From assembly GCA_904419285.1 (NCBI GenBank), contig CAJFQZ010000018.1, forward strand, positions 1 through 53,788: DNA of 53,788 nt, in the 5' to 3' direction. This DNA comes from Lachnospiraceae bacterium UBA1818 (GTDB taxonomy: Bacteria > Bacillota > Clostridia > Lachnospirales > Lachnospiraceae). Shown here piece after piece: positions 1-8,007 of the stretch. The notes under the pieces are model-generated. The model had not been told where the DNA came from, ran no database searches, and saw nothing but the letters and a program-made list of their open reading frames with translations. The position numbers and the translations under genes are program-made. The first letter of the stretch is position 1. Each line of letters begins with the position of its first letter.

Positions 1-499
1 CCTCTTTCATCTGTGCAGAGAATCCTTCATCTTCAAACGAATAAAAGCGGTCTTTATTCGTCTCTTTGTTGTGGCTGCGGATTACAATCCCTCCTCCTGC
101 CATAGTCCGGAACACTACTCTGTCGGATGTGATCAACTTCTCGGGAATCTGTATGATTTTTTCCAGTTTCATTGCATTTCCATCAGGTAAAAGAAATTCT
201 TTTCCTTTTACCTGAATAAATGCCTGAAAAAAAATCAGTCCTGTTTTCTTTCTATCATCTGCCGAAAACATTATTTTCAGACTATTTTTGTCAAATGCAA
301 TAATATTCTCTTGAAATTTTGGATTGGGAAGGATTACACTAAATGTATAGTCTTTCGTGGGTGTTCCTTCAAAATATTGCTTGTAAAACCTTCCGTCTCC
401 GCTTTTAGCCAGACAACTTTTCAGGAAAGAAATCCAGATCCGTTTATTATCGACAGGCAACCTGGGATACTTAAGCGAGAAACTTAATTCTAATCTCAT
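1..499 (-). CDS. cas6: Cas6-like CRISPR RNA endoribonuclease, 5' part only (runs off left edge)
   Basis: An open frame of 166 codons starts at ATG 497-499 and continues past position 1. A good ribosome-binding site (AAGGAG, 8 bases before the ATG) and a near-consensus promoter lie upstream. The protein begins MRLELSFSLKYPRLPVDNKR, with a 'KDYTFSVILPNPKF' segment, a 'LKIMFSAD' segment and 'VVFRTMAGGGIVIRSHNKE' near the visible end. This is the layout of the Cas6 RAMP fold: an N-terminal beta strand, the FTFS-type strand, then the F+T(M/L)SP-like segment followed by the K-E-T loop. Cas6 cuts CRISPR precursor RNA inside each repeat and is usually part of type I or III operons. The catalytic C-terminal half and glycine-rich loop are outside the window, so the subtype cannot be given. 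The call rests on motif resemblance alone; an unrelated RAMP protein is the main alternative. Confidence 0.68.
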   Translation of the reverse strand, partial: MRLELSFSLKYPRLPVDNKRIWISFLKSCLAKSGDGRFYKQYFEGTPTKDYTFSVILPNPKFQENIIAFDKNSLKIMFSADDRKKTGLIFFQAFIQVKGKEFLLPDGNAMKLEKIIQIPEKLITSDRVVFRTMAGGGIVIRSHNKETNKDRFYSFEDEGFSAQMKE

Positions 500-525
500 T
501 TTTCCGTTCTCCTTTCTTGATTTAG

Positions 526-554
526 ATATTATCACATTCTCCATTTTTTGTCAA
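526..554 (-). promoter_or_regulatory. Promoter of the cas6-like gene
   Basis: Reading leftward, -35 TTGACA (549-554) is followed by a 17-base spacer and -10 TAATAT (526-531), 27 bases upstream of the cas6 ATG. It is close to the sigma-70 consensus, which suggests that cas6 is the first gene of a constitutively transcribed operon continuing to the left. Confidence 0.7.
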
Positions 555-821
555 AATATTTATATATTTTTAGTATAATAATTATAGGATTCATTATAAA
601 ATTATTATCATTGCTTTTCATAAACCAAACTAGTATAATGCATACATATAGCTCCATACTGGAATGTAAATATAATCATTATTCTAACTTTATCAGTAGT
701 ACCATATTGGATTGATCAAAAAGATTAGCTTCCCTTGCGTCCTCAAAACCAGTGCAGTAAAGCAATTCTGATAAGATTGTAAAAGTAAAAACACCTACCT
801 GCCGATAGATGTTTTTTCAAA

Positions 822-839
822 ATTGTTTACCTAAACAAT
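822..839 (-). terminator. Hairpin after rlmD
   Basis: A perfect inverted repeat, ATTGTTTA-CC-TAAACAAT, sits just past the rlmD stop. On the leftward strand it is followed by TTTTGAAAAAA. The stem is short and AT-rich, so this is a modest rho-independent terminator. An operator is the alternative. Confidence 0.4.
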
Positions 840-843
840 CCGG

Positions 844-2208
844 TTATTCTCTTATCATCAAACAAACCACCTCACAATGCACCGTCTCACAGAACTGATC
901 CACCGCCGTCATCTTCTCCACCCGGTACCCCGCAAGCTGCATCATCTCCAGATCTCTCGCCAGGCTCGTCATCTTACAGGAGATATACACAATCCGCTCC
1001 ACTCCATAGTTCAGGATCTTAGGCAGCGCCTTCGGGTGGATCCCGTCTCTCGGGGGATCCAGCACGATCACATCCGGCTTCTCTTCAATCTGATCCAGCA
1101 CCTGAAATACATCGCCTGCTATGAATTTACAGTTGGAAATACCGTTCCTTGCGGCATTTTCCTTTGCTGCCTCTACAGCTTCCTCAACGATCTCCACGCC
1201 CACGACTTCCTTCGCAACCGGCGCCAGCACCTGACTGATCGTCCCGGTCCCGCTGAAGAGATCGAATACTGTCATATCATGGATATCTCCGATATACTCC
1301 CGGACCGTCTCATACAGCACTTCCGCGCCCCTTGTATTGGGCTGGAAGAAGGAGAACGGCGTGATCTTGAATTCCAGATCAAGGAGCTTTTCGTAAAAGA
1401 AGTCCTGCCCCCAGAGGATGCGGGTCTCGTCACTCTTCACCACATCAGAGAGGGAATCATTCAGGATATGGAGGATACCGACGATGCGCCCCTCCAGTTC
1501 CAGAGAGAGAAGCTCGTCCACCAGCGGCTGAAGATCATGCTCTTCCTGTGTGGTAGTCACCAGGTTCACAAGGATCTCTCCTGTTGTATCTCCTCTCCGC
1601 AGGAGAAGATGGCGCAGGTATCCTGTATGCTGCATCTTTTTATAGTAGCTGACGCCCCGCTTTCTGAAATGCTCCAGCACGCACACAAGAATCTCATTCA
1701 TATCCGCATGCACCAGTCTGCAGTCCGCTGCTGTCAGGACATCATAAGTGCTTCCTTTTTTATGAAGGCCCAGGGAGAGCGGCCCGTCCTTATACTCATC
1801 CCCAAAGGAGAACTCCATCTTGTTCCGGTATCCGAACTCTTTCGGGCTTGCCTTTACACCCTCGAAGACATAACTTCCCTTCACTGCCTCATCCATGATC
1901 CGCCGAATCTGCCCTTCCTTCATCTTCATCTGTTCTTCATAGGGCATGGTCTGATACATACAGCCGCCGCAGGCGGGAAAGATGCTGCAGACGGGCTCTC
2001 TTGTCTCCAGCGGAGACTTCTCCAGCACCTCAAGGAGCCGTCCCTCTGCATTTCCACGCTTGAATTTATTGATGAGAAAACGCACTTTCTGTCCCGGCAT
2101 TCCGTTCTTCACCGTGACATACTTGTCCTCCTCAGCAAGATACACGATCCCCTTATTCGGAAAGTCCACTCTCTCTATAGTTCCTTCAAAAATCTGTCCT
2201 TTCTTCAT
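844..2208 (-). CDS. rlmD: 23S rRNA (uracil-5-)-methyltransferase, RlmD/RumA family
   Basis: SAM-dependent methyltransferase that makes 5-methyluridine in 23S rRNA. From the chosen start (ATG 2206-2208, preceded by GGAGGA) it is 454 residues, the usual family length. An N-terminal TRAM-like RNA-binding domain covers residues 1-65. Four cysteines (C74, C80, C83, C163) fit the family's 4Fe-4S cluster. The FQPN motif is at 288-291, the SAM motif FDLFSGTGT at about 315-323, DPPRDG at 384-389, and the catalytic nucleophile C411 lies in 'ISCKMTSLARDL'. An in-frame GTG 12 bases upstream would give four more residues but overlaps the ribosome-binding site. Clostridia often have several paralogues (RlmCD), so the exact target uridine is not certain. 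It appears to be transcribed alone, since hairpins lie on both sides. Confidence 0.93.
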   Translation of the reverse strand: MKKGQIFEGTIERVDFPNKGIVYLAEEDKYVTVKNGMPGQKVRFLINKFKRGNAEGRLLEVLEKSPLETREPVCSIFPACGGCMYQTMPYEEQMKMKEGQIRRIMDEAVKGSYVFEGVKASPKEFGYRNKMEFSFGDEYKDGPLSLGLHKKGSTYDVLTAADCRLVHADMNEILVCVLEHFRKRGVSYYKKMQHTGYLRHLLLRRGDTTGEILVNLVTTTQEEHDLQPLVDELLSLELEGRIVGILHILNDSLSDVVKSDETRILWGQDFFYEKLLDLEFKITPFSFFQPNTRGAEVLYETVREYIGDIHDMTVFDLFSGTGTISQVLAPVAKEVVGVEIVEEAVEAAKENAARNGISNCKFIAGDVFQVLDQIEEKPDVIVLDPPRDGIHPKALPKILNYGVERIVYISCKMTSLARDLEMMQLAGYRVEKMTAVDQFCETVHCEVVCLMIRE

Positions 2209-2249
2209 CTCTTCCTCCACGTTCGTTTCATCTGCTTCATCACAGCAAA

Positions 2250-2287
2250 ACAGGCAGGGTGCAGTCCATCTACCACATCCTGCCTGT
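2250..2287 (-). terminator. Terminator after the small acidic-tailed membrane protein gene
   Basis: The arms ACAGGCAGG (2250-2258) and CCTGCCTGT (2279-2287) are perfect complements. In the leftward direction the stem is followed by TTTTGC. It separates the upstream small gene from rlmD. Confidence 0.6.
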
Positions 2288-2328
2288 ATTCTGTTTCATC
2301 ATTTTTCGATACCGGATCCGTCCGTCTC

Positions 2329-2571
2329 CTATACCTGGTCATCCTCATCGAAATAGTCATCGAAGTCATCGTCAAAATCATCTTCGAAGTCTTCCAGATA
2401 GTCCGGTGTGAAGAAACGGTATACCGCATACGCGATCGCTGCGACTGCTGCAACTGCTCCGATGATCGCCAGCACCCAGATCACTGTGTTTTTCTGTTTC
2501 TCTGCATCATTTCTGTGCAGCAGCTCAGTTAATTTTGATTCCGCAATCATGTCTTCTATTTTTTTGTTCAT
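2329..2571 (-). CDS. Small single-pass membrane protein with acidic C-terminal tail
   Basis: An 80-residue protein. Residues 1-27 are a charged cytoplasmic-type segment (MNKKIEDMIAESKLTELLHR), about 29-53 form one hydrophobic, alanine/isoleucine-rich membrane helix, and the last 25 residues are almost all Asp, Glu, Phe and Tyr (repeated DDFDD-type units). AAAGGA precedes the ATG by 10 bases. It lies between pcrA and rlmD on the same strand, with its own terminator. Small acidic-tailed membrane proteins of this kind are common hypothetical proteins in Lachnospiraceae. No function is known to me and nothing in the sequence suggests an active site. Confidence 0.75.
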   Translation of the reverse strand: MNKKIEDMIAESKLTELLHRNDAEKQKNTVIWVLAIIGAVAAVAAIAYAVYRFFTPDYLEDFEDDFDDDFDDYFDEDDQV

Positions 2572-2779
2572 ATCTACACGTCCTTTCCCCGCCTCAGGGC
2601 GGCGATTACTTTCTGTTATTATACCACTATCATTTTCAGATTACTACTAATTTATTCCAAAATCCTCAGAAAGATGATTTCTCAGATTACTGTTCACATC
2701 GCGCTCAGGAATAGGAAACTGTATAGTCATGCTATCATGTAAAAGGCGGTTTCCTATCACTCCGATCTGCGCCCTCATC

Positions 2780-5068
2780 TTATGAAACCTTCACCAGCCT
2801 TGCGAACATGGCGAACATCTTTCTGACGCCGGCGCTGTCGAATTCCACCGTCACCTCATAGTCTCTGCCGCCTTCCTTGATCTCGAGCACAGTTCCCTCT
2901 CCGAATTTTGTATGGCGCACCCTGTCTCCCACCTGATAGGAAAGGCTTCCGCTCTTTCCGGCCAGAATCTGGCTTCCCTTCTGAAGAGAGGAAAATGGCT
3001 GCTTTCCTGTTGTCTTTCCTGAAGACTGAGATGCGGAAAACTGGGAGGCAAACGGTCGTGCGCGGAACGCTTCCTTCGCATGAGAATATGTATTCTGGAC
3101 CGGGATCTGTGTTCCTTCCTCGATCTTCCGGTTTCCCGTATCGATCAATTCCATGGGGATCTCCTTGATGAACCGGGACATCTTGTTGAACTGTGTCTCT
3201 CCCCGCACCATCCTGCGCCGTGCGCAGGTCAGGGTGAGTTTCTCCTCTGCGCGGGTGATGCCCACATAGCAGAGCCTGCGTTCTTCCTCCAGATCTTCAT
3301 TGTCATCCGATGTGATCGTCATATAGCTCGGGAACAGACCATCTTCCATCCCCGCCAGATATACATGGGGGAATTCCAGTCCTTTTGCACTGTGAAGTGT
3401 CATCAGGACCACATAGTCCTGATCCTCGTCCAGACTGTCGATATCAGCGACGAGGGCAACTTCCTCGAGGAACCCGCTCAGAGACGCCTCTTCGCCCCTG
3501 TCCTGGCAGTCCTCCTCATACGCCGCCGCCTTATTGACAAGCTCGTCGATATTCTCAATCCTGGACTCCGCCTCCACTTTGTCTTCCGCTTCCAGGCTCT
3601 CCACATATCCGGTCTTCTCTATGATCTCCCGAAGAAGGTCCGTGATGCTCTCTTTCTCTGTCTGACCTTTGAAATATTCGATCAGCGCCGCGAAGGAATC
3701 CAGCTTTGATGCACTCCTTCCCACGCCGGGGATCAGTTCCGGCGCCAGCAGCGCTTCGTAAAATCCGATTCCTCTCTCATCGGCAGACTCCTGGATCCGG
3801 TTGATCGTCGTCAGCCCGATCCCACGCTTCGGTACGTTGATGATGCGGCGCACGGCAAGATCGTCCTGCCCGTTATCCACCGTCTTCAGGTAAGCGAGGA
3901 GGTCCTTGATCTCCCTGCGCGCGTAGAAATTGATGCCTCCTACGATCTTATAAGGGATATTCATGGCTATAAATTTTTCCTCGAACAGACGGGACTGCGC
4001 ATTCGTCCGATAGAGGACCGCACTGTCATTGTAAGAAGCGCCTTCCTGTACTTCTTTTTTAATATCTTCAGCTATATATTCCGCTTCATCGAATGCAGTA
4101 TCAAACTGCCTGAGCTGGATTTTCTCTCCCTCTCCGTTGTCCGTCCAGAGCGTCTTCTCTTTCCGGTTCCTGTTGTTCCTGATAACTCCGTTCGCCGCGT
4201 TCAGAATATTGCCCGTGGATCTGTAGTTCTGCTCCAGCCTGACCACATGTGCATCCGGGAACTCATGCTCGAAGTCCAGGATATTCCGGATATTTGCCCC
4301 CCGGAACTTATAGATCGACTGGTCGTCGTCTCCTACTACACAGAGATTCCTGTATTTTCCGGCAAGCAGCCTGACAAGACGGAACTGGACCGTGTTTGTA
4401 TCCTGGTACTCATCCACCATGATGTAGCGGAACCGTTCCTGATAGTATTCCAGCACATCGGGCTGGGTCTCCAGAAGCTGCACGGTCTTGACGAGAAGAT
4501 CGTCGAAATCCAGCGCATTGTTCGCCTTAAGCTGGGCTTCATATTCGCGGTACACCTTCGCGATCTTGAGTTGTCCGAAATCGCCTCCTGCGTTCAGCTC
4601 AAACTCGTCCGGCAGGATCATCTCATTCTTCGCCGACGAGACCGCTGCCAGAAGATTCCTTTCCTTATATACTTTTGTGTCAATATCCACTTTCCGGCAG
4701 ACTTCCTTCATCAGTGTCTTCTGATCATCCGTGTCATAGATCGTAAAACGGTTGTCATACCCCAGCCGGTCGATGAACCGTCTCAGGATCCTGACACAGG
4801 CTGAATGGAACGTGCTCACCCAGATGCTCTCTGCACCGAAGCTCACCAGAGAATCCACCCGCTGACGCATTTCCTCCGCCGCCTTGTTCGTAAATGTAAT
4901 GGCAAGGATATTCCAGGGATTCACGCCTCTCTCATCGATCAGATATGCGATACGGTGAGTCAGCACCCTGGTCTTTCCCGAACCCGCTCCCGCCAGGATC
5001 AGAAGCGGACCATCCGTATGCAGGACCGCCTCCCTCTGGGGTTCATTCAATGTATCATAAATGCTCAT
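2780..5068 (-). CDS. pcrA: ATP-dependent DNA helicase PcrA (UvrD family)
   Basis: Superfamily 1A 3'-5' helicase acting in repair and rolling-circle replication. From the chosen ATG (5066-5068; AGGAG six bases upstream) it has 762 residues, close to the usual PcrA length. Walker A is GAGSGKT at 27-33, followed by the 'ITFTNKAAEEM' motif, the DEYQDTN Walker B motif, the DDDQSIYKFRGA motif, and 'VVLMTLHSAKGLEFPHVYLAGMEDG' and 'EEERRLCYVGITRA' in the second RecA lobe. The C-terminus ends in a Tudor-like domain (GDRVRHTKFGEGTV) known to contact RNA polymerase. An upstream in-frame ATG at 5194 would add 42 residues, but that stretch contains the divergent symporter promoter and lacks conserved sequence, so I reject it. 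Confidence 0.95.
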   Translation of the reverse strand: MSIYDTLNEPQREAVLHTDGPLLILAGAGSGKTRVLTHRIAYLIDERGVNPWNILAITFTNKAAEEMRQRVDSLVSFGAESIWVSTFHSACVRILRRFIDRLGYDNRFTIYDTDDQKTLMKEVCRKVDIDTKVYKERNLLAAVSSAKNEMILPDEFELNAGGDFGQLKIAKVYREYEAQLKANNALDFDDLLVKTVQLLETQPDVLEYYQERFRYIMVDEYQDTNTVQFRLVRLLAGKYRNLCVVGDDDQSIYKFRGANIRNILDFEHEFPDAHVVRLEQNYRSTGNILNAANGVIRNNRNRKEKTLWTDNGEGEKIQLRQFDTAFDEAEYIAEDIKKEVQEGASYNDSAVLYRTNAQSRLFEEKFIAMNIPYKIVGGINFYARREIKDLLAYLKTVDNGQDDLAVRRIINVPKRGIGLTTINRIQESADERGIGFYEALLAPELIPGVGRSASKLDSFAALIEYFKGQTEKESITDLLREIIEKTGYVESLEAEDKVEAESRIENIDELVNKAAAYEEDCQDRGEEASLSGFLEEVALVADIDSLDEDQDYVVLMTLHSAKGLEFPHVYLAGMEDGLFPSYMTITSDDNEDLEEERRLCYVGITRAEEKLTLTCARRRMVRGETQFNKMSRFIKEIPMELIDTGNRKIEEGTQIPVQNTYSHAKEAFRARPFASQFSASQSSGKTTGKQPFSSLQKGSQILAGKSGSLSYQVGDRVRHTKFGEGTVLEIKEGGRDYEVTVEFDSAGVRKMFAMFARLVKVS

Positions 5069-5180
5069 AGATCTCTCCTGTTCTCCGATAAATTTCTGTT
5101 CATCGAACATTTGTCCGATGCCGGTAACTACCATTATCAGATACCCCTCACTGATTGTCAACCTGACTTTCCCAATTTTT

Positions 5181-5210
5181 TTGTCATTTTCCATCCTTTT
5201 GTGCTAATAT
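5181..5210 (+). promoter_or_regulatory. Promoter of the sodium:alanine symporter gene
   Basis: -35 TTGTCA (5181-5186), 18-base spacer, -10 TAATAT (5205-5210), about 70 bases upstream of the symporter ATG. The leader in between is GC-rich, with a possible small hairpin at 5229-5250, but no known riboswitch is recognisable. Confidence 0.6.
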
Positions 5211-5282
5211 AGAAAGGCTGGCGTCCGTGCGGCACTGCCGGGCGCCGGAGCTAGTTTATCACCAGAAAGGAATCAGATTCTC

Positions 5283-6668
5283 ATGTTGGAAATATTTGAA
5301 AAAATCAACAGTGCAGTCAACGGCTTTGTATGGGGCGTCCCCGCCATGGTCTGCATCATTGGAGTGGGGCTTCTCCTCAGTATCCGGACCCGCTTCATCC
5401 AGTTCCGCAAATTCGGATATACCTTCAAGGTAACTCTGGGGCGCATATTTCATAAGAAGGAAGCCTCCGACGGATCCATCACCCCGTTCCAGGCAGTGTG
5501 CACCGCCCTCGCTGCCACCGTGGGCACCGGTAATATCGCAGGCGTCGCAGGCGCGATCGCGATCGGCGGCCCCGGCGCGGTTTTCTGGATGTGGATCTCT
5601 GCCCTGCTCGGCATGTGCACCAAATTTTCTGAGGTGACTCTCGCCGTACATTTCCGCGAAAAGAACAGGCAGGGAGACTGGACCGGAGGTCCCATGTATT
5701 ACATCAAGAACGGACTGGGGCCGAAATGGCGCTGGATGGCAGTCCTGTTCGCCCTGCTGGGAGTTCTGACTGTATTCGGCACAGGAAATGCAACACAGGT
5801 GAACACGATCACCTCCGCCATCAACACGGCTCTGCTAAACTATCATGTGATCGACGCGTCCTCCGTCTCTGTCTCGAGCCTGATCATCGGCATCATCATC
5901 GCAGTCCTTGTGGCGCTGATCCTGCTGGGCGGGATCAAACGGATCGGAAGAGTTGCGGAGATGCTCGTGCCGTTCATGGCGCTGCTCTACATCATCCTTG
6001 CTCTGGGCGTGATCTTCCTGAACATCGACCGTGTACCCGGAGTATTTGCCTCGATCATCGAAGGCGCGTTCTCTCCGGCATCCGTGACAGGCGGAGTCGT
6101 TGGCAGCTTCTTTCTCAGTATGCAGAAGGGTGTCGCCAGGGGAATCTTCTCCAATGAGGCCGGTCTCGGTACAGGCTCTATCGCCCACGCAACCGCTGAT
6201 ACAGATCACCCGGTAAAACAGGGATTCTTCGGTATCTTCGAAGTGTTTGCAGACACGATCGTGATCTGCACTATGACCGCCCTGGTCATCCTTTGCAGCG
6301 GAGTCAGCGTCAGCTACGGAACAGACGCAGGAGCCGAACTCACGATCAACGGATTCATCACCACCTACGGAAGCTGGGTATCCATCTTTACCGCTGTTGC
6401 TCTGTGCTGCTTCGCATTTTCCACGATCCTGGGCTGGGGGCTCTATGGAACACGGTGCATTGAATTTCTCTTCGGCTCATGGATCAACAAGCCCTTTATG
6501 GTCGTCTACTCACTTGTAGCAGTCATCGGAGCGACCGCAGATCTGGGACTCCTCTGGAGCGTCGCCGAGACATTCAACGGGCTGATGTCCATCCCGAACC
6601 TGATCGCCCTGTTCCTGCTGTCAGGCACAGTGGTAAAACTTGTAAAGGACTATTTCAAGAATCATTGA
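5283..6668 (+). CDS. Sodium:alanine/glycine symporter (AGCS family)
   Basis: A 461-residue integral membrane carrier that moves alanine or glycine inward with sodium. Family signatures are clear: 'IQFRKFGYTFKVTLGRIF' near residue 40, 'TPFQAVCTALAATVGTGNIAGVAGAI' at about 60-85, 'WMWISALLGMCTKFSEV', 'GGPMYYIKNG' and 'RGIFSNEAGLGTGSIAHA' near 285. About ten hydrophobic segments are visible. AAAGGA lies 11 bases before the ATG. It stands alone, divergent from pcrA, and the next gene has its own promoter. Which amino acid it carries cannot be told from sequence. Confidence 0.92.
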   Translation: MLEIFEKINSAVNGFVWGVPAMVCIIGVGLLLSIRTRFIQFRKFGYTFKVTLGRIFHKKEASDGSITPFQAVCTALAATVGTGNIAGVAGAIAIGGPGAVFWMWISALLGMCTKFSEVTLAVHFREKNRQGDWTGGPMYYIKNGLGPKWRWMAVLFALLGVLTVFGTGNATQVNTITSAINTALLNYHVIDASSVSVSSLIIGIIIAVLVALILLGGIKRIGRVAEMLVPFMALLYIILALGVIFLNIDRVPGVFASIIEGAFSPASVTGGVVGSFFLSMQKGVARGIFSNEAGLGTGSIAHATADTDHPVKQGFFGIFEVFADTIVICTMTALVILCSGVSVSYGTDAGAELTINGFITTYGSWVSIFTAVALCCFAFSTILGWGLYGTRCIEFLFGSWINKPFMVVYSLVAVIGATADLGLLWSVAETFNGLMSIPNLIALFLLSGTVVKLVKDYFKNH

Positions 6669-6678
6669 GGGAAAAGGC

Positions 6679-6707
6679 TTGTCATATAGTTTTCAATACT
6701 ATATAAT
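6679..6707 (+). promoter_or_regulatory. Promoter of the DUF1836 gene
   Basis: -35 TTGTCA (6679-6684), 17-base spacer, -10 TATAAT (6702-6707), immediately upstream of a GAGGTGATA ribosome-binding site. Confidence 0.7.
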
Positions 6708-6727
6708 AAGTACACTGAGGTGATAAT

Positions 6728-7342
6728 ATGACAATAGATACGAATGATATACTGAACAGCATCCTGGAAAGTCTCTCCCGCATCGATTATATCAAACCGG
6801 GAGAGATCCCCAATATAGACCTGTATATGGATCAGGTCACGACCTTCATGGATGAGCAGCTTTCATCGACAAAGCGCTATGAGGAAGACAAAATTCTGAC
6901 AAAGACAATGATCAACAATTATACAAAGAATAATCTTCTTCCGCCGCCTGTCAAAAAGAAGTATTCCCGAGAGCATGTCCTGATCCTTATCTTTATTTAC
7001 TATTTTAAGAACATTCTTTCCATCAAAGACATCGAGACAGTCCTGACTCCTCTGACGGAAAAGTACTTTTCCGGAGAAGGCCCCATGGATCTGTCCTCCG
7101 TGTACAAAGAGGTCTGCGAGATGGAAAAGGGACGGATCAAGCCACTCCAGGAATCAGTCCGGGAAGCATACGAAAAATCAATGTCTGCGTTTTCGGAGAT
7201 ACCGGACGGCGAAGACCGTGATGAACTGAAGCTCTTCGCCTTTATCTGCAGCCTGAGCTTCGACGTCTATCTGAAAAAGACAATGATCGAGAAGATCATC
7301 GACGAACTGGCAGAAAAGCACACGAAAAAAAAGAAAGATTAA
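6728..7342 (+). CDS. DUF1836 domain protein
   Basis: A 204-residue soluble protein. The central part (residues about 50-120: 'DKILTKTMINNYTKNNLLPPPVKKKYSREHVLILIFIYYFKN') matches the DUF1836 family, whose N-terminal half resembles a MerR-type helix-turn-helix: it recognises 'T..MINNY.K..LLPPP..K.Y...H'. This suggests a DNA-binding or regulatory role, but no function is established for the family. GAGGTGATA lies just before the ATG. It has its own promoter and a strong terminator, so it is probably monocistronic. No frameshift or unusual feature is seen. Confidence 0.8.
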   Translation: MTIDTNDILNSILESLSRIDYIKPGEIPNIDLYMDQVTTFMDEQLSSTKRYEEDKILTKTMINNYTKNNLLPPPVKKKYSREHVLILIFIYYFKNILSIKDIETVLTPLTEKYFSGEGPMDLSSVYKEVCEMEKGRIKPLQESVREAYEKSMSAFSEIPDGEDRDELKLFAFICSLSFDVYLKKTMIEKIIDELAEKHTKKKKD

Positions 7343-7397
7343 TGCTGTAAGAGCAGGTTCCGCACCGCGGCCGGGACCTGCTCCTGAAGCATTTTTT
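7341..7397 (+). terminator. Terminator after the DUF1836 gene
   Basis: The core stem GAGCAGGT/ACCTGCTC is extended by outer pairing of AATGCT with AGCATT and is followed by a run of six T. It begins at the stop codon. Confidence 0.8.
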
Positions 7398-7424
7398 ATT
7401 GTACCGGCATCCTCACCGTGCCGT

Positions 7425-7718
7425 TTATTCTTCTTTATTGATCCTCTCAAACACCATATCATACCCGTCGTTTCCGTAATTCAGGGATCGGTTTACACGA
7501 CTGATCGTCGCAGTGGAAGCACCTGTCTTCTCCGCGATCTCGAGATATGTCTTCTGCTCTCTCAGCATCCTGGCCACCTCAAAGCGCTGCGACAGGGAGA
7601 GAAGTTCATTGATGGTACAGATATCTTCAAAAAATGTATAGCACTCTTCTTTATTTTCCAGGCTGAGAATCGCACGAAAGAGATAGTCTACAGCCTCTGT
7701 TCTGATCTTTTTACTCAT
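7425..7718 (-). CDS. YerC/YecD family TrpR-related regulator
   Basis: A 97-residue protein of the TrpR/YerC family of small helical DNA-binding proteins. The helix-turn-helix is visible as 'YLEIAEKTGASTATISRVNRSL' (about residues 58-79), preceded by 'LCTINELLSLSQRFEVARML'-type helices. GGAAGGAG lies 11 bases upstream of the ATG. The target is unknown. Family members are usually annotated as regulators of unknown ligand, and a tryptophan-specific role should not be assumed. It is convergent with the DUF1836 gene. Confidence 0.88.
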   Translation of the reverse strand: MSKKIRTEAVDYLFRAILSLENKEECYTFFEDICTINELLSLSQRFEVARMLREQKTYLEIAEKTGASTATISRVNRSLNYGNDGYDMVFERINKEE

Positions 7719-7828
7719 AATTATTCAGACTCCTTCCAACCTAAAAAACGGCAGCCCGGTCTGTACCAAGCCACCGTTACATTTTAGCACACTAAATTTG
7801 TAAAGTCCACAGTTTTATGAGAATTTTA

Positions 7829-7992
7829 GTGACAGTTCAGCTATAAGGGAAGGGGCATACTGATTTATGCTGGCATAAGAATCAGTCTGTCCCTTCCCTT
7901 ATGAGCGGAGCGCCCGTATATGAGCAAAGGAGCGGCGCAGCCGCAGAAGCACGTATGTGCGGCTTTGCGAATGGCGCGGGCTGAACTGTCAC
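7829..7992. repeat. 164-bp structured element with 13-bp terminal inverted repeats
   Basis: The ends are perfect inverted repeats, GTGACAGTTCAGC (7829-7841) and GCTGAACTGTCAC (7980-7992). Inside, ATAAGGGAAGGG (7843-7854) pairs with CCCTTCCCTTAT (7891-7902), enclosing nested stems ACTGATT/AATCAGT and TTATGC/GCATAA. The right half folds separately, with GCGCC/GGCGC, GCAAA/TTTGC and AGCCGCA/TGCGGCT. It encodes no protein and lies between yerC and the PHP gene. It could be a MITE-like or REP-type mobile repeat, or a structured RNA. I see no second copy in this window. Confidence 0.7.
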
Positions 7993-8007
7993 ACTATTAC
8001 AACTATA

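Larger units (their letters stand above)
500..843. other. AT-rich intergenic stretch between cas6 and rlmD
   Basis: About 340 bases without a convincing gene. It holds the cas6 promoter at its left end and the rlmD terminator hairpin at its right end. The middle (about 560-790) is visibly more AT-rich than the rest of the window and contains no CRISPR repeat, tRNA or recognisable RNA. Like the cas6 fragment, its composition differs from the GC-richer housekeeping genes to the right, which fits a transferred segment. Confidence 0.5.

Noticed and set aside
1-843. CRISPR array next to cas6
   Set aside because: No regularly spaced repeats are present in the visible 843 bases or elsewhere in the window.
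877-2532. Long rightward open frame of 551 codons opposite rlmD
   Set aside because: It is the antisense shadow of a clearly conserved methyltransferase, has no ribosome-binding site and shows no family motif.
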